Shown here piece after piece: positions 26,064 to 33,764 of a stretch of 64,000 nt of DNA; the stretch's first letter is position 1; every line of letters begins with the position of its first letter. Where the stretch lies: contig OZ244254.1 of the NCBI GenBank assembly GCA_965217205.1, positions 2,232,001-2,296,000 of the forward strand. Direction: 5' to 3'. This DNA comes from Maricaulis sp947259345. GTDB taxonomy: Bacteria; Pseudomonadota; Alphaproteobacteria; Caulobacterales; Maricaulaceae. The position numbers and the translations under genes were made by a program. The notes beneath the pieces are model-generated. The model was not told the DNA's origin and searched no databases. It saw only the letters and a list, made by a program, of their open reading frames with translations.

Positions 26064-27010
26064 CCCGTTTTCCCGTGATCGCCGCATGCCTCGCCCTTCC
26101 CCTTTGCCTGGCCGCCTGCTCGTCAGAACCGGACGCCACGCTGCACGGCTATGTGGAGGGCGACTTCATCCGCATCGCGCCGCAACAGCCCGGCCTGATC
26201 ATCAGTACCGCCGCGCAGGAAGGCGGTCCGGTAGCGGCCGGCGATGAGCTCCTGCGCCAGGACGCGACCGCGGAAGTGGCTGCCCTCGCCGCAGCCTCGG
26301 CGCGCATCGATGCGGCGACAGCCCGCTATGATGATGCCCTGGCGGGCGCCCGCGATCCGGAGATTGAGGCGGCGCGTGACCAATTGCGCCAGGCCCTCGC
26401 CGCCCAAAGCGATGCCGCCCAGGCGCTCGAGCGGAACCAGGCCCTGTTCAGCGACGGCCATATCTCCCAGGCGCGCCTCGACACGGCGCGCGCCGCCGCC
26501 GAGACCGCAGATGCGCGGGTCGACGAAATGCGCGCCCGCCTCAATATCGTGCGACTGCCGGCCCGCGCCGACCAGCTACGCGCGCTGCAGGCGGAAATTG
26601 CCGCGGCCGAAGCGGAGCGCGACACCGCGCTCCACCGGCTCGACCTGCGCACAATCAGCGCGCCATCAGACGGCCGGATCCATCGACAGCTTCGCTTCGC
26701 CGGCGAACAGGCGGGGCCCAGTGCTCCGGTCTATGAAATCCTGCCCACCGATGCCGTGCACGCGCTCGTCTTCATCCCCGAACCGCAATTGGCCAGCCTG
26801 CCGGTGGGGACGCGTCTGGCCGTCAACTGTGATGGCTGCGCGGCGGGAATGCGGGTCACCATCGCCACGATTGCCGACGAGGCGGAATTCACCCCGCCCA
26901 TCCTCTATTCCGACGATGAGCGCGCCCGTCTCGTCTTCCGCGCCGAAGCCCGGTTTGACGGCACGCCGCCACCGCCCGGCACGCCGCTCTTCTTCGAGCC
27001 TTTGCCATGA
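26060..27010 (+). CDS. HlyD-family efflux adaptor lipoprotein (YbhG-like)
   Basis: This is 316 residues. It has a lipoprotein signal with lipobox LAAC (Cys20), a biotinyl-lipoyl-like half (GYVEGDFIRIAPQQPGLI and the partner half LDLRTISAPSDGRIH), and between them a long Ala/Glu/Arg coiled-coil hairpin (about 75-180). Such adaptors link an inner-membrane ABC exporter to an outer-membrane channel. The start overlaps the tetR stop by four bases, and the stop overlaps the ATPase start. Confidence 0.9.
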   Translation: MTRFPVIAACLALPLCLAACSSEPDATLHGYVEGDFIRIAPQQPGLIISTAAQEGGPVAAGDELLRQDATAEVAALAAASARIDAATARYDDALAGARDPEIEAARDQLRQALAAQSDAAQALERNQALFSDGHISQARLDTARAAAETADARVDEMRARLNIVRLPARADQLRALQAEIAAAEAERDTALHRLDLRTISAPSDGRIHRQLRFAGEQAGPSAPVYEILPTDAVHALVFIPEPQLASLPVGTRLAVNCDGCAAGMRVTIATIADEAEFTPPILYSDDERARLVFRAEARFDGTPPPPGTPLFFEPLP

Positions 27011-27933
27011 GCGAGGCGCTCGCCATTGATGTGAGCGGGTTGAGCAAGTCCTTCGGCGGCACCAAGGTCGTGGACGGTTTCGACATGCAGGTCCCGCCGG
27101 GCAAGATTTATGGGTTTCTGGGCCCCAACGGGTCCGGAAAGACGACCACGATCCGCATGATGTGCGGCCTGTTGCGGCCCGATGAAGGCGGCGGCACGGC
27201 GCTGGGCCTCGACATCCTCCGTCAGAGCCGGGAGATCAAGGCGCGGGTGGGCTATATGACCCAGCGCTTCTCGCTCTATGGCGATCTCACAGTGCGCGAA
27301 AACCTGACCTTTATGGCGCGCCTGCACGCCCTGCCAAAGGTCCGCGATGTGGTCGAACAGGCGCTCGAGACCTACGACCTCGCCCCGCGCGCCAAACAGC
27401 TCGCCGCCAATCTGTCCGGCGGCTGGAAACAGCGCCTCGCGCTTGCCGCCGCCTCGCTGCACGAGCCGGGCCTGCTCCTGCTGGACGAGCCGACCGCGGG
27501 GGTCGATCCGAAGGCCCGACGCGATTTCTGGGATCGCATCCGGCGTCTGGCGCGGCAAGGTGTGACCGTGCTGGTCTCGACCCATTACATGGATGAGGCG
27601 GTCCAGTGTGACAACATCACCTTCATCGCCTATGGCCGCAAACTGATCGATGCGCCCGCCAGCGAAATTCCCGACCGCATCGGCCTCAAGACAATCCGCA
27701 TTGAAGGCCAGGGCCTGCAACCCGTCTATGACGCGCTGGAGCATGCGGAGGGGGTGGATCAGATCGCCCGCTTCGGCGCCGCGCTGCATGTCTCGGGGCG
27801 CGATGAATCCGCGCTGGACGCCGCCATCGCCTGCTATCGCGATCAGGACGGGCTGACAGTCACTACCGCCAAGACCGGGCTGGAAGAGGCCTTTATCTGG
27901 TTGATGACCGGCGCCGAGGACAATTTCAGATGA
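27007..27933 (+). CDS. ABC exporter ATP-binding protein (YbhF-like, single ATPase)
   Basis: This 308-residue ATPase has Walker A GPNGSGKTTT (about 38-47), Q-loop MTQRFSLY, an ABC signature in the NLSGGWKQRLALA segment, Walker B LLLLDEPTAGVD and the H-switch STHYMDE. It has one nucleotide-binding domain, whereas the Escherichia coli YbhF protein has two fused. It couples ATP hydrolysis to export through the following ABC-2 permease. A four-base overlap joins it to both neighbours. Confidence 0.93.
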   Translation: MSEALAIDVSGLSKSFGGTKVVDGFDMQVPPGKIYGFLGPNGSGKTTTIRMMCGLLRPDEGGGTALGLDILRQSREIKARVGYMTQRFSLYGDLTVRENLTFMARLHALPKVRDVVEQALETYDLAPRAKQLAANLSGGWKQRLALAAASLHEPGLLLLDEPTAGVDPKARRDFWDRIRRLARQGVTVLVSTHYMDEAVQCDNITFIAYGRKLIDAPASEIPDRIGLKTIRIEGQGLQPVYDALEHAEGVDQIARFGAALHVSGRDESALDAAIACYRDQDGLTVTTAKTGLEEAFIWLMTGAEDNFR

Positions 27934-29036
27934 AGGGCCTCTCCCGCATCCTCGCCATTCTGGGCAAGGAATTCATCCAAATGCTGCGCGACCGGCTGAC
28001 CTTCGGCATGATGGTCGGCATTCCGGTCATGCAGCTCCTCCTGTTCGGCTATGCCATCAACACCGATCCGCGCCATCTGCCGACCCTGGTCGAGATGGGC
28101 GATAATGGCCCGGCCAGCCGCGCCATCCTGCAAGCGATGGAGACCTCGGACTATTTCGACCTGATCGGGACGGTCGCGTCGGGTGCCGCGGTGGAGAATG
28201 CCATGCGTGATGGCGAGGCGGTCTTCATCGTGACTATTCCGCCCGGTTTCGAACGCGCCCTGGCGCGCGGGGAGCGGCCGCAAATCCTGCTCGATGTCGA
28301 CGCCACCGACCCGGTGGCCGCCGGGGCTGGCAGCAGCGCCTTCCCGACCATCGTCCAGCAGGCGCTCGCCCCTCTGCTGGGCGAGATGGCGCCGCCCGTC
28401 GAGACGATCATCCACCGGCGCTATAATCCGGCCGGACGGACGGCGCTCAATATCGTGCCCGGTCTGCTCGGCATCATCCTGACCATGACCATGGCGATGA
28501 TGACGTCGATGGCGCTGACCCGCGAAGCCGAGCGCGGCACGCTGGAGGCCCTGCTATCGACCCCGACCCGGCCGCATGAAGTGATGATCGGCAAGATCAC
28601 GCCCTATGTCGTGGCCGGCTTCATCCAGGTGGCGATCATGCTGGCGGGAGCGCGCTTCCTGTTCAGCGTGCCCTTTCTCGGCTCGCCGCCAGCCTTCCTC
28701 ATTGCCGTCTCGCTCTTCATCCTGGTCAATCTGGCGCTGGGCTTTTTGTTCTCGACCGTGGCGCGCAGTCAGATGCAGGCCATGCAGCTGACCTTCTTCG
28801 CCTTCCTGCCCTCCATCCTCCTGTCCGGCTTCATGTTCCCCTTCGCCGCCATGCCGCACTGGGCCCAGATGATCGGCCAGGCCATCCCGGCCACGCATTT
28901 CATCCGGGCGGTACGCGCGATCATGCTGAAAGGGGCCGGGCTGGATCATGTCTGGCCACAAATCTGGCCGCTGATGATCATCTTCGCCGTGATCGCGACG
29001 GTGGCGATGCTGCGCTACCGACAGACACTGGATTGA
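27930..29036 (+). CDS. ABC-2 type exporter permease (YbhS/YbhR-like)
   Basis: This is 368 residues: an N-terminal membrane helix (about 20-40), a large periplasmic domain (about 45-170), then five membrane helices with the ABC-2 motif LTREAERGTLEALLSTPTRP. Only one permease gene is present, so a homodimer is likely, whereas ybh operons carry two. The stop lies nine bases from the convergent XRE gene of module 2. Confidence 0.92.
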   Translation: MKGLSRILAILGKEFIQMLRDRLTFGMMVGIPVMQLLLFGYAINTDPRHLPTLVEMGDNGPASRAILQAMETSDYFDLIGTVASGAAVENAMRDGEAVFIVTIPPGFERALARGERPQILLDVDATDPVAAGAGSSAFPTIVQQALAPLLGEMAPPVETIIHRRYNPAGRTALNIVPGLLGIILTMTMAMMTSMALTREAERGTLEALLSTPTRPHEVMIGKITPYVVAGFIQVAIMLAGARFLFSVPFLGSPPAFLIAVSLFILVNLALGFLFSTVARSQMQAMQLTFFAFLPSILLSGFMFPFAAMPHWAQMIGQAIPATHFIRAVRAIMLKGAGLDHVWPQIWPLMIIFAVIATVAMLRYRQTLD

Positions 29037-29044
29037 GGAAGAGA

Positions 29045-29245
29045 TCAGTCCGCCCACTCATCATCGAAAATGCTCTCAATGGGTTCGCCGAACAGGCGAG
29101 CCAGTTTGAAGGCGAGCGGCAGGGACGGGTCGTACTTGCCGGTCTCCAGCGCGTTGACGGTCTGGCGGGAGACATCGAGCCGTTCGGCCAGGGCCTGCTG
29201 ACTCCACCCCTTCTCGCCGCGCAAGTCCTTGAGCCGGTTCTTCAT
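29045..29245 (-). CDS. Small XRE-family HTH regulator (module 2)
   Basis: This 66-residue Cro/cI HTH protein has the core QQALAERLDVSRQTVNALETGKYDPS. It shares the RQT--A-E-GKY-PSL pattern with the module 1 regulator. It is the last gene of a membrane-membrane-XRE set, each joined by four-base overlaps. A 16-bp inverted repeat in front of the first gene is the likely operator. Confidence 0.87.
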   Translation of the reverse strand: MKNRLKDLRGEKGWSQQALAERLDVSRQTVNALETGKYDPSLPLAFKLARLFGEPIESIFDDEWAD

Positions 29246-29652
29246 CGCACCTGGACCTGCTGGACGGCGGCCGCAAGCGAGTGCACGACGGCCGCCAATG
29301 GAAACAGCATGGTCATGTTGAGCGGTTCCATGATGCCGTAGATCTCGGCCACCCCGAAGATCGCGCTGAACAGGAGCATTGCCAGCATCGCAATCGCCGC
29401 GGCGCGGACCTGCATGCGGGCCAGCATCTCGTCGATCGAGCGGACATAGCGAATAACTTCATAGCCATAGATGAGGAGCGGGAGACAGGTCAGCGCCACC
29501 AGCGGCCAGGCCGAAACCGCATCCCATCCATTCAGGGACGGGTTCACCAGCTTGTCGATCGCAACCAGGATCGCGGTGAAGGCGATCATCGCCACAAAAG
29601 TGCGCAAGAAATAGCGCCGGGCTACCGAGTTCTGTTTTTCACTCGCACTCAT
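29242..29652 (-). CDS. Four-helix membrane protein (module 2)
   Basis: This 136-residue protein has about four membrane segments: FVAMIAFTAILVAIDKL, WPLVALTCLPLLIYGYEV, AIAMLAMLLFSAIFGVAEI and MTMLFPLAAVVHSLAAAV. It is predicted to sit in the inner membrane. Its start overlaps the upstream stop, and its stop overlaps the XRE start. It occupies the same kind of position as the module 1 membrane genes but the sequence is only loosely similar. Function unknown. Confidence 0.7.
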   Translation of the reverse strand: MSASEKQNSVARRYFLRTFVAMIAFTAILVAIDKLVNPSLNGWDAVSAWPLVALTCLPLLIYGYEVIRYVRSIDEMLARMQVRAAAIAMLAMLLFSAIFGVAEIYGIMEPLNMTMLFPLAAVVHSLAAAVQQVQVR

Positions 29653-29915
29653 GACACATCCTTGTCGCGGCCGCTGAACAGAAGGGTGAAGATCCGGGCG
29701 ATCGCCATCACGCCGAGAATGAAAACCGTCAGGCCGGCCATTTTCATTTCCGGGGACAGGCCCGCAATCACATCCCGCACCATGTCAATCGAGGGCCCGA
29801 TCATGCCGGCCAGGAATATGGTCGGCAGGAAGACCACGGCGAACAGGGCCAGGGAGACCAGGCTGGGCGGATCTCCGGCATCGCCGAAATCCTTCATCCA
29901 CTCGCGCATTGTCAT
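29649..29915 (-). CDS. Two-helix membrane protein (module 2)
   Basis: This 88-residue protein has two membrane segments (VSLALFAVVFLPTIFLAGMI and MAGLTVFILGVMAIARIFTLLF). A very good ribosome site (AGGAGG, five bases before ATG 29915) makes the start secure; an in-frame ATG six bases later is less likely. It is the first gene of module 2. I do not recognise the family. Confidence 0.7.
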   Translation of the reverse strand: MTMREWMKDFGDAGDPPSLVSLALFAVVFLPTIFLAGMIGPSIDMVRDVIAGLSPEMKMAGLTVFILGVMAIARIFTLLFSGRDKDVS

Positions 29916-29934
29916 GAGAACCTCCTTCAGGTCT

Positions 29935-29990
29935 GTAAAGTGACCTTGACTATATGGAGTAAAGGAAACTTGTCGTCAAGGGTGCTTTAC
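29935..29990. promoter_or_regulatory. Candidate operator/promoter of membrane-XRE module 2
   Basis: Two 16-bp arms face each other: GTAAAGTGACCTTGAC at 29935-29950 and GTCAAGGGTGCTTTAC at 29975-29990. Thirteen of 16 positions match as inverted repeats, with 24 bp between them. On the minus strand TTGACG and an AT-rich -10 fall inside the repeat. Two operator sites bound cooperatively by XRE dimers would explain it. Confidence 0.6.
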
Positions 29991-30005
29991 AAAAACAGGC
30001 ATAAA

Positions 30006-30039
30006 GAAAGGCGCCCGGTCGCCCCGAGCGCCTTTCCCA
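30006..30039 (-). terminator. Terminator after peroxiredoxin
   Basis: On the minus strand GGCGCTCGG pairs with CCGGGCGCC around a short loop with one G-T pair, followed by TTTCTTTAT. The flanking AAA/TTT makes it possibly bidirectional. Confidence 0.7.
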
Positions 30040-30056
30040 ATTCGTGTCAGATGCGC

Positions 30057-30710
30057 CTACTCGGCAGGCTCATCCACCTTGTTCGGCTGCTTGGTCACCC
30101 GCAGATAGGGCTTGATCTTGTTGTAGCCAGCCGGAAAAAGCGCGTCGGCTTCGGCGTCCGAGATGGACGGGACCACGATCACGTCCTGGCCGTCTTCCCA
30201 ATTGACCGGCGTCGCCACCTTGTAGCCGTCGGTCAGTTGCAGGCTGTCGATCAGGCGCAGCACTTCATTGAAGTTCCGGCCGGCGCTAGGCGGATAGGTG
30301 AAGGTGGCGCGGATCTTCTTGTTCGGGTCGATGATATAGACCGAACGCACCGTCAGCTTGGGATCGGCATTGGGGTGGATCATCGAATAGAGCCCGGACA
30401 CGGAGCGATCCGTGTCGGCGATGATCGGGAAATTCATGCGGACATTCTGGGTTTCCTCGATGTCCTTGATCCAGCCCTTATGGTCCTCGACGCTGTCGAC
30501 CGAAAGCGCAATCGCCTTGGCGCCACGCCTGGCGAACTCATCCTTCAGTCTGGCGGTGAAACCCAGCTCGGTGGTGCAGACCGGCGTGTAGTCAGCCGGA
30601 TGGGAGAAGAAGATCACCCAATCATCACCGATCCAGTCGTGGAAACTGATCGGACCGTCACTTGTCTCGGCTTGGAAATTCGGGGCGATATCGCCCAACA
30701 GCAGACCCAT
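30057..30710 (-). CDS. 1-Cys peroxiredoxin (Prx6/AhpC-TSA family)
   Basis: This 217-residue peroxidase has the active-site motif PADYTPVC (peroxidatic Cys45, Thr42). The long C-terminal dimerisation region (RNFNEVLRLIDSLQL, TPVNWEDGQDVIV) is typical of Prx6-type proteins. No resolving Cys is visible, so an outside thiol reduces it. It removes peroxides in the cytoplasm. ATG 30710 follows GAGGAGAAAGAC. It is divergent from the SixA-like gene. Confidence 0.94.
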   Translation of the reverse strand: MGLLLGDIAPNFQAETSDGPISFHDWIGDDWVIFFSHPADYTPVCTTELGFTARLKDEFARRGAKAIALSVDSVEDHKGWIKDIEETQNVRMNFPIIADTDRSVSGLYSMIHPNADPKLTVRSVYIIDPNKKIRATFTYPPSAGRNFNEVLRLIDSLQLTDGYKVATPVNWEDGQDVIVVPSISDAEADALFPAGYNKIKPYLRVTKQPNKVDEPAE

Positions 30711-30846
30711 GTCTTTCTCCTCGGTTCAAAACGCGATGAAACTGGCCTAGGAGTAGGTGCGCCTTGTCCGCCGGGAGTTCAAGTCCCGCTCCGGCCGGTG
30801 CAACCGAATGTGAACCAGCCGGCCACGGATCCAGCGAGCGGACACC

Positions 30847-31335
30847 ATGACTGCCACCCTCATCCTGATGCGACATGCCAAGGCCGTGGACCGGCTCGAA
30901 GCCGAGGACGATTTTCAGCGCGGCCTGACCGCGCGGGGACGCAGCGATGCGGCCGATGCGGCGGACGCCCTGAGCGCAGCCGGGCTGAAAGCCGACATCG
31001 CCCTCGTCTCGCCGGCCTGGCGCACCCGCCAGACCTATGACCAGCTCCTGCCGCAACTCGGCGCTCCACAATTGGAGGACCCGATGGTCCTCTATCACGC
31101 CTCCACCGATATGCTGGAGCGCGCCACCCGCGATGTGCTGGCGCCCAACCGCACCATTCTTCTGGTCGGGCATAATCCGGGCATTGGCGGATTTTCACAC
31201 AAGCTGGCCCAACGGTGCAACGCGACACGCCGATTGCCCGCCGGTTACCCCACCGCGACCGCCTGCGTCTTCGAACTGGCCGATTGCGACCTGGAGCAGC
31301 CCAGCCTGGTGACCTGCATCAATCCCAGGGCGTAG
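30847..31335 (+). CDS. SixA-like histidine phosphatase
   Basis: This 162-residue phosphatase of the RHG superfamily has the motif LMRHAKA (His10, the phospho-acceptor) and the second His in LLVGHNPGIGG (about 109), with Arg in AWRTRQT. SixA-type enzymes dephosphorylate histidine residues on phosphotransfer proteins; other members act on small molecules. ATG 30847 is chosen. The partner is unknown. Confidence 0.87.
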   Translation: MTATLILMRHAKAVDRLEAEDDFQRGLTARGRSDAADAADALSAAGLKADIALVSPAWRTRQTYDQLLPQLGAPQLEDPMVLYHASTDMLERATRDVLAPNRTILLVGHNPGIGGFSHKLAQRCNATRRLPAGYPTATACVFELADCDLEQPSLVTCINPRA

Positions 31336-31407
31336 AGCGTCGCGACTCGCCTTATAAGTGCATTCATGCTTTCCTGCCCGCAATACGGGTGACGGGGGAG
31401 GTGCGTG

Positions 31408-33021
31408 ATGGCCTTGCTGGACGGCGAGACGGAACTGGCGCGACAGGCGGAGAATGCCGGGCGACCACGTTGGCGGCCCCTCGGCGGGCGGGCCTTTCGG
31501 CCGACCCGGGTCGCAGCGCCACCGCCTAGCCTGGCCCGGATATGGAGCGAAACCGCCGCCCTTGGCTTGCCCCGGCGCGCGCCCGAGATGAGCGCCTTTG
31601 GGCCGGTCTCTCGCAAGGCCGGGCGGATCGGTCTGGCCGCACTCGCGGTCTCGGCGGTGATTGGCGCCTTGCTGCCCGGCCCTGCGCTGGCTGTGGCAAG
31701 CCTGGCTTGCTGCAGCCTGTTCACAGCCCTCATCGTCCTGCGCATCGGCGCGATAAGTCTGGCACCGGAATGGATGCAGGGCCCCGCCTGTGCGGACCAG
31801 GACCTCCCGACAGCCACTGTCATGGTCGCGCTCTATCGGGAAGCCGCGGTCCTGCCGCAACTGGCCGCCTCGCTCGCTGCCATTGATTATCCGCGCGATC
31901 GCATCGCCTTCAAGCTGGTACTCGAGGCCGATGACAAGGCCACGATCGACACGGCGCGCGGACTGGCCCTGGATGACCGCTTCGAGATCGTCATTGTCCC
32001 GCCAGGCGAACCCCGGACCAAGCCGCGCGCCCTCAATTACGCCCTGCGCCTGTGCCGCAGCGAGCTGGTCACCGTGCATGATGCCGAGGACCACCCGCAT
32101 CCCGACCAGTTGCGGCGGGCGGCGGAAGTCTTCCGCGTCGCCGATCCGCGCCTGGCCTGCCTGCAGGCGCCGCTGAACTGGTATAATCGCCACGAAACCT
32201 GGCTGACGCGGCAATTCGCGCTGGAATACGCCGCCCATTTCCACGCTCTCCTGCCGCTCTATCAGCGACTGGGCTGGCCACTGCCCCTGGGCGGGACCAG
32301 CAATCATTTCCGGCGCGACGCCCTGCTGGCCCTGGGTGGCTGGGACGCCTGGAATGTCACCGAGGACGCCGATCTCGGCCTGCGTCTGCACGCGGCCGGT
32401 TGTCATTGCGGCCTGATCGAGCCCCTGACCGAGGAGGAAGCACCGCTTCGTCTGTCACCCTGGATCAAACAACGGACACGCTGGATCAAGGGCTACGCCC
32501 AGACCATCGCCGTTCTGCTCGCCAATCCTCGGACACCCTGGCGCCGCGTCTGGCCTGGCGTGCTGGTGCTGGGCGGCGCTGCAGCCTCGGCCCTTTTACA
32601 CGCCCCGCTCAGCCTGATCTGTCTGGGTGCCCTGCTTCTCAACCCGTCCGCGACCGTGGCAGCCCTGCCCGCACTCGCCTTCATGGCGGTCGGTTATGCC
32701 AGCGCAATCGCCTGTGCCGCGGTCGCCGTGCGCCGCGCCGGTTTGCCTTTGAGGCGCCGCGACCTCGCCGCCATGCCGGCCTATTGGCTGCTGCAGACAC
32801 TTGCAGCCTTGCGTGCGCTGCGCCAACTCATCCTCGATCCGCATCACTGGGAGAAGACGGAGCACGGCGTCAGCGCCTTGACCGGACCATCATGTATCTC
32901 GGCCTCACCTCGACCCTTGTCGGACTCGCCCTGTGCGTCGGTCTCTTCCTGCTCGCGCGCTGGCGGGCCGGTCAGCCCGTCCGCCCGGAAAAGGGCCCCC
33001 GCCTCATCCCCTGGACCCTGA
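31408..33021 (+). CDS. GT2 family processive-type glycosyltransferase
   Basis: This is about 537 residues. Two N-terminal membrane segments (about 73-115) precede a GT-A domain (about 130-360) with ATVMVALYREA, EADDKAT, DAEDHPHPDQL (DxD), TEDADLGLRL and QRTRWIKGYAQ (QxxRW). C-terminal membrane helices follow (about 390-470). It is like BcsA/XagB-type synthases that build surface polysaccharides. ATG 31408 is preceded by GGGGGAGG. Homologs usually end near HHWEKTEHGVS (about 486-496); here the frame runs on for about 43 low-complexity residues across the next gene (see findings). Confidence 0.87.
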   Translation: MALLDGETELARQAENAGRPRWRPLGGRAFRPTRVAAPPPSLARIWSETAALGLPRRAPEMSAFGPVSRKAGRIGLAALAVSAVIGALLPGPALAVASLACCSLFTALIVLRIGAISLAPEWMQGPACADQDLPTATVMVALYREAAVLPQLAASLAAIDYPRDRIAFKLVLEADDKATIDTARGLALDDRFEIVIVPPGEPRTKPRALNYALRLCRSELVTVHDAEDHPHPDQLRRAAEVFRVADPRLACLQAPLNWYNRHETWLTRQFALEYAAHFHALLPLYQRLGWPLPLGGTSNHFRRDALLALGGWDAWNVTEDADLGLRLHAAGCHCGLIEPLTEEEAPLRLSPWIKQRTRWIKGYAQTIAVLLANPRTPWRRVWPGVLVLGGAAASALLHAPLSLICLGALLLNPSATVAALPALAFMAVGYASAIACAAVAVRRAGLPLRRRDLAAMPAYWLLQTLAALRALRQLILDPHHWEKTEHGVSALTGPSCISASPRPLSDSPCASVSSCSRAGGPVSPSARKRAPASSPGP

Positions 33022-33119
33022 TCGCGATCATCACGGCCGCGCTCTTTATTGCCCTGCTGGTCCACCTGGTCGAACTCGCCGGCGTCGATCCGTCCGAGCT
33101 GCGTCCGCGACGCTTCTAG
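32892..33119 (+). CDS. Small membrane protein overlapping the GT2 3' end
   Basis: This 75-residue protein has two hydrophobic helices (GLTSTLVGLALCVGLFLLAR and WTLIAIITAALFIALLVHLV), an Arg-rich loop and a charged tail. It overlaps the glycosyltransferase frame by 130 bases in another reading frame, and its ribosome site is weak. Its good hydrophobic pattern suggests that this frame is the real coding frame of the overlap. It is probably translationally coupled. No family recognised. Confidence 0.62.
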   Translation: MYLGLTSTLVGLALCVGLFLLARWRAGQPVRPEKGPRLIPWTLIAIITAALFIALLVHLVELAGVDPSELRPRRF

Positions 33120-33206
33120 CCCTCCCCCGAACAGGGGGTGCCGCTGCGAGGCGGAGCGGGTATCCTGACCATCAGGGCAGGCCCGCTGCGAAAGGGAGAG
33201 CTCGCC

Positions 33207-33551
33207 ATGGCCAAGAAGGGACAAATCAGTCGCCGTTCATTCCTGACCCGCATTGGCGGTATCGGCCTGACCAGCGGCGCGGCAGCCCTGGTCAGCGGTT
33301 GTGTGACACAGGGCCCCGGCTATACCGGCTTCACCGACACCGATTACGGACGCTATGCCGACCGGGCCGGCTATGGCCGCGGCGTGCGCCGGGCTCCGAC
33401 ACCCGCGTCGTCAAATCGCCGCATCACGGATGCTGATACCGGTGATCGCGTCGGCCAGGGCCAGGGCGGGCGTCGCGGCAGTTGCACAGACAGCGATACA
33501 CGGGCCAACAGCAACCGAGCCGACCCCACAGGCGGCGGACGCCGTTGCTGA
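33207..33551 (+). CDS. Tat-exported lipoprotein-like protein of low complexity
   Basis: This is 114 residues. A twin-arginine signal (SRRSFLTRIGG) leads into a hydrophobic run ending at Cys (VSGC, a lipobox-like site). The mature part is rich in Gly, Arg, Asp, Tyr and Ser and looks disordered, with two further Cys (RGSCTD and RRC) near the end that could form a disulfide. GGGAGAG precedes ATG 33207. It is followed by tRNA-Gly on the other strand. Function unknown. Confidence 0.65.
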   Translation: MAKKGQISRRSFLTRIGGIGLTSGAAALVSGCVTQGPGYTGFTDTDYGRYADRAGYGRGVRRAPTPASSNRRITDADTGDRVGQGQGGRRGSCTDSDTRANSNRADPTGGGRRC

Positions 33552-33575
33552 CATCAATCTCGTTCATCTGGCGAC

Positions 33576-33649
33576 TGGAGCGGGTGAAGGGAATCGAACC
33601 CTCGTCGTAAGCTTGGGAAGCTTCTGCTCTACCATTGAGCTACACCCGC
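33576..33649 (-). tRNA. tRNA-Gly (anticodon CCC)
   Basis: Read on the minus strand it has a 7-bp acceptor stem GCGGGTG/CACCCGC, a D-arm with AGCTCAATGGTAGAGC, an anticodon loop TTCCCAA (CCC, reading GGG), a T-arm GGGTTCGATTCCC, discriminator T and an encoded CCA. The anticodon stem has a possible mismatch at its outermost pair. It stands alone rather than in a cluster. Confidence 0.93.
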
Positions 33650-33713
33650 CTTGAACTCATTCTACACGGAGCGGTGCATCGGGCGGAAGCGCGCATTTGC
33701 AGTCGTGCGCCAC

Positions 33714-33739
33714 AAAAAAGGGCCGGCAATTGCCGGCCC
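33714..33739 (-). terminator. Terminator after S9 peptidase
   Basis: GGGCCGGCAATTGCCGGCCC is a perfect 20-base palindrome followed on the minus strand by TTTTTT, 26 bases after the peptidase stop. Confidence 0.85.
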
Positions 33740-33764
33740 TTCCTCGCGGGTTTCAAGCCATCCG

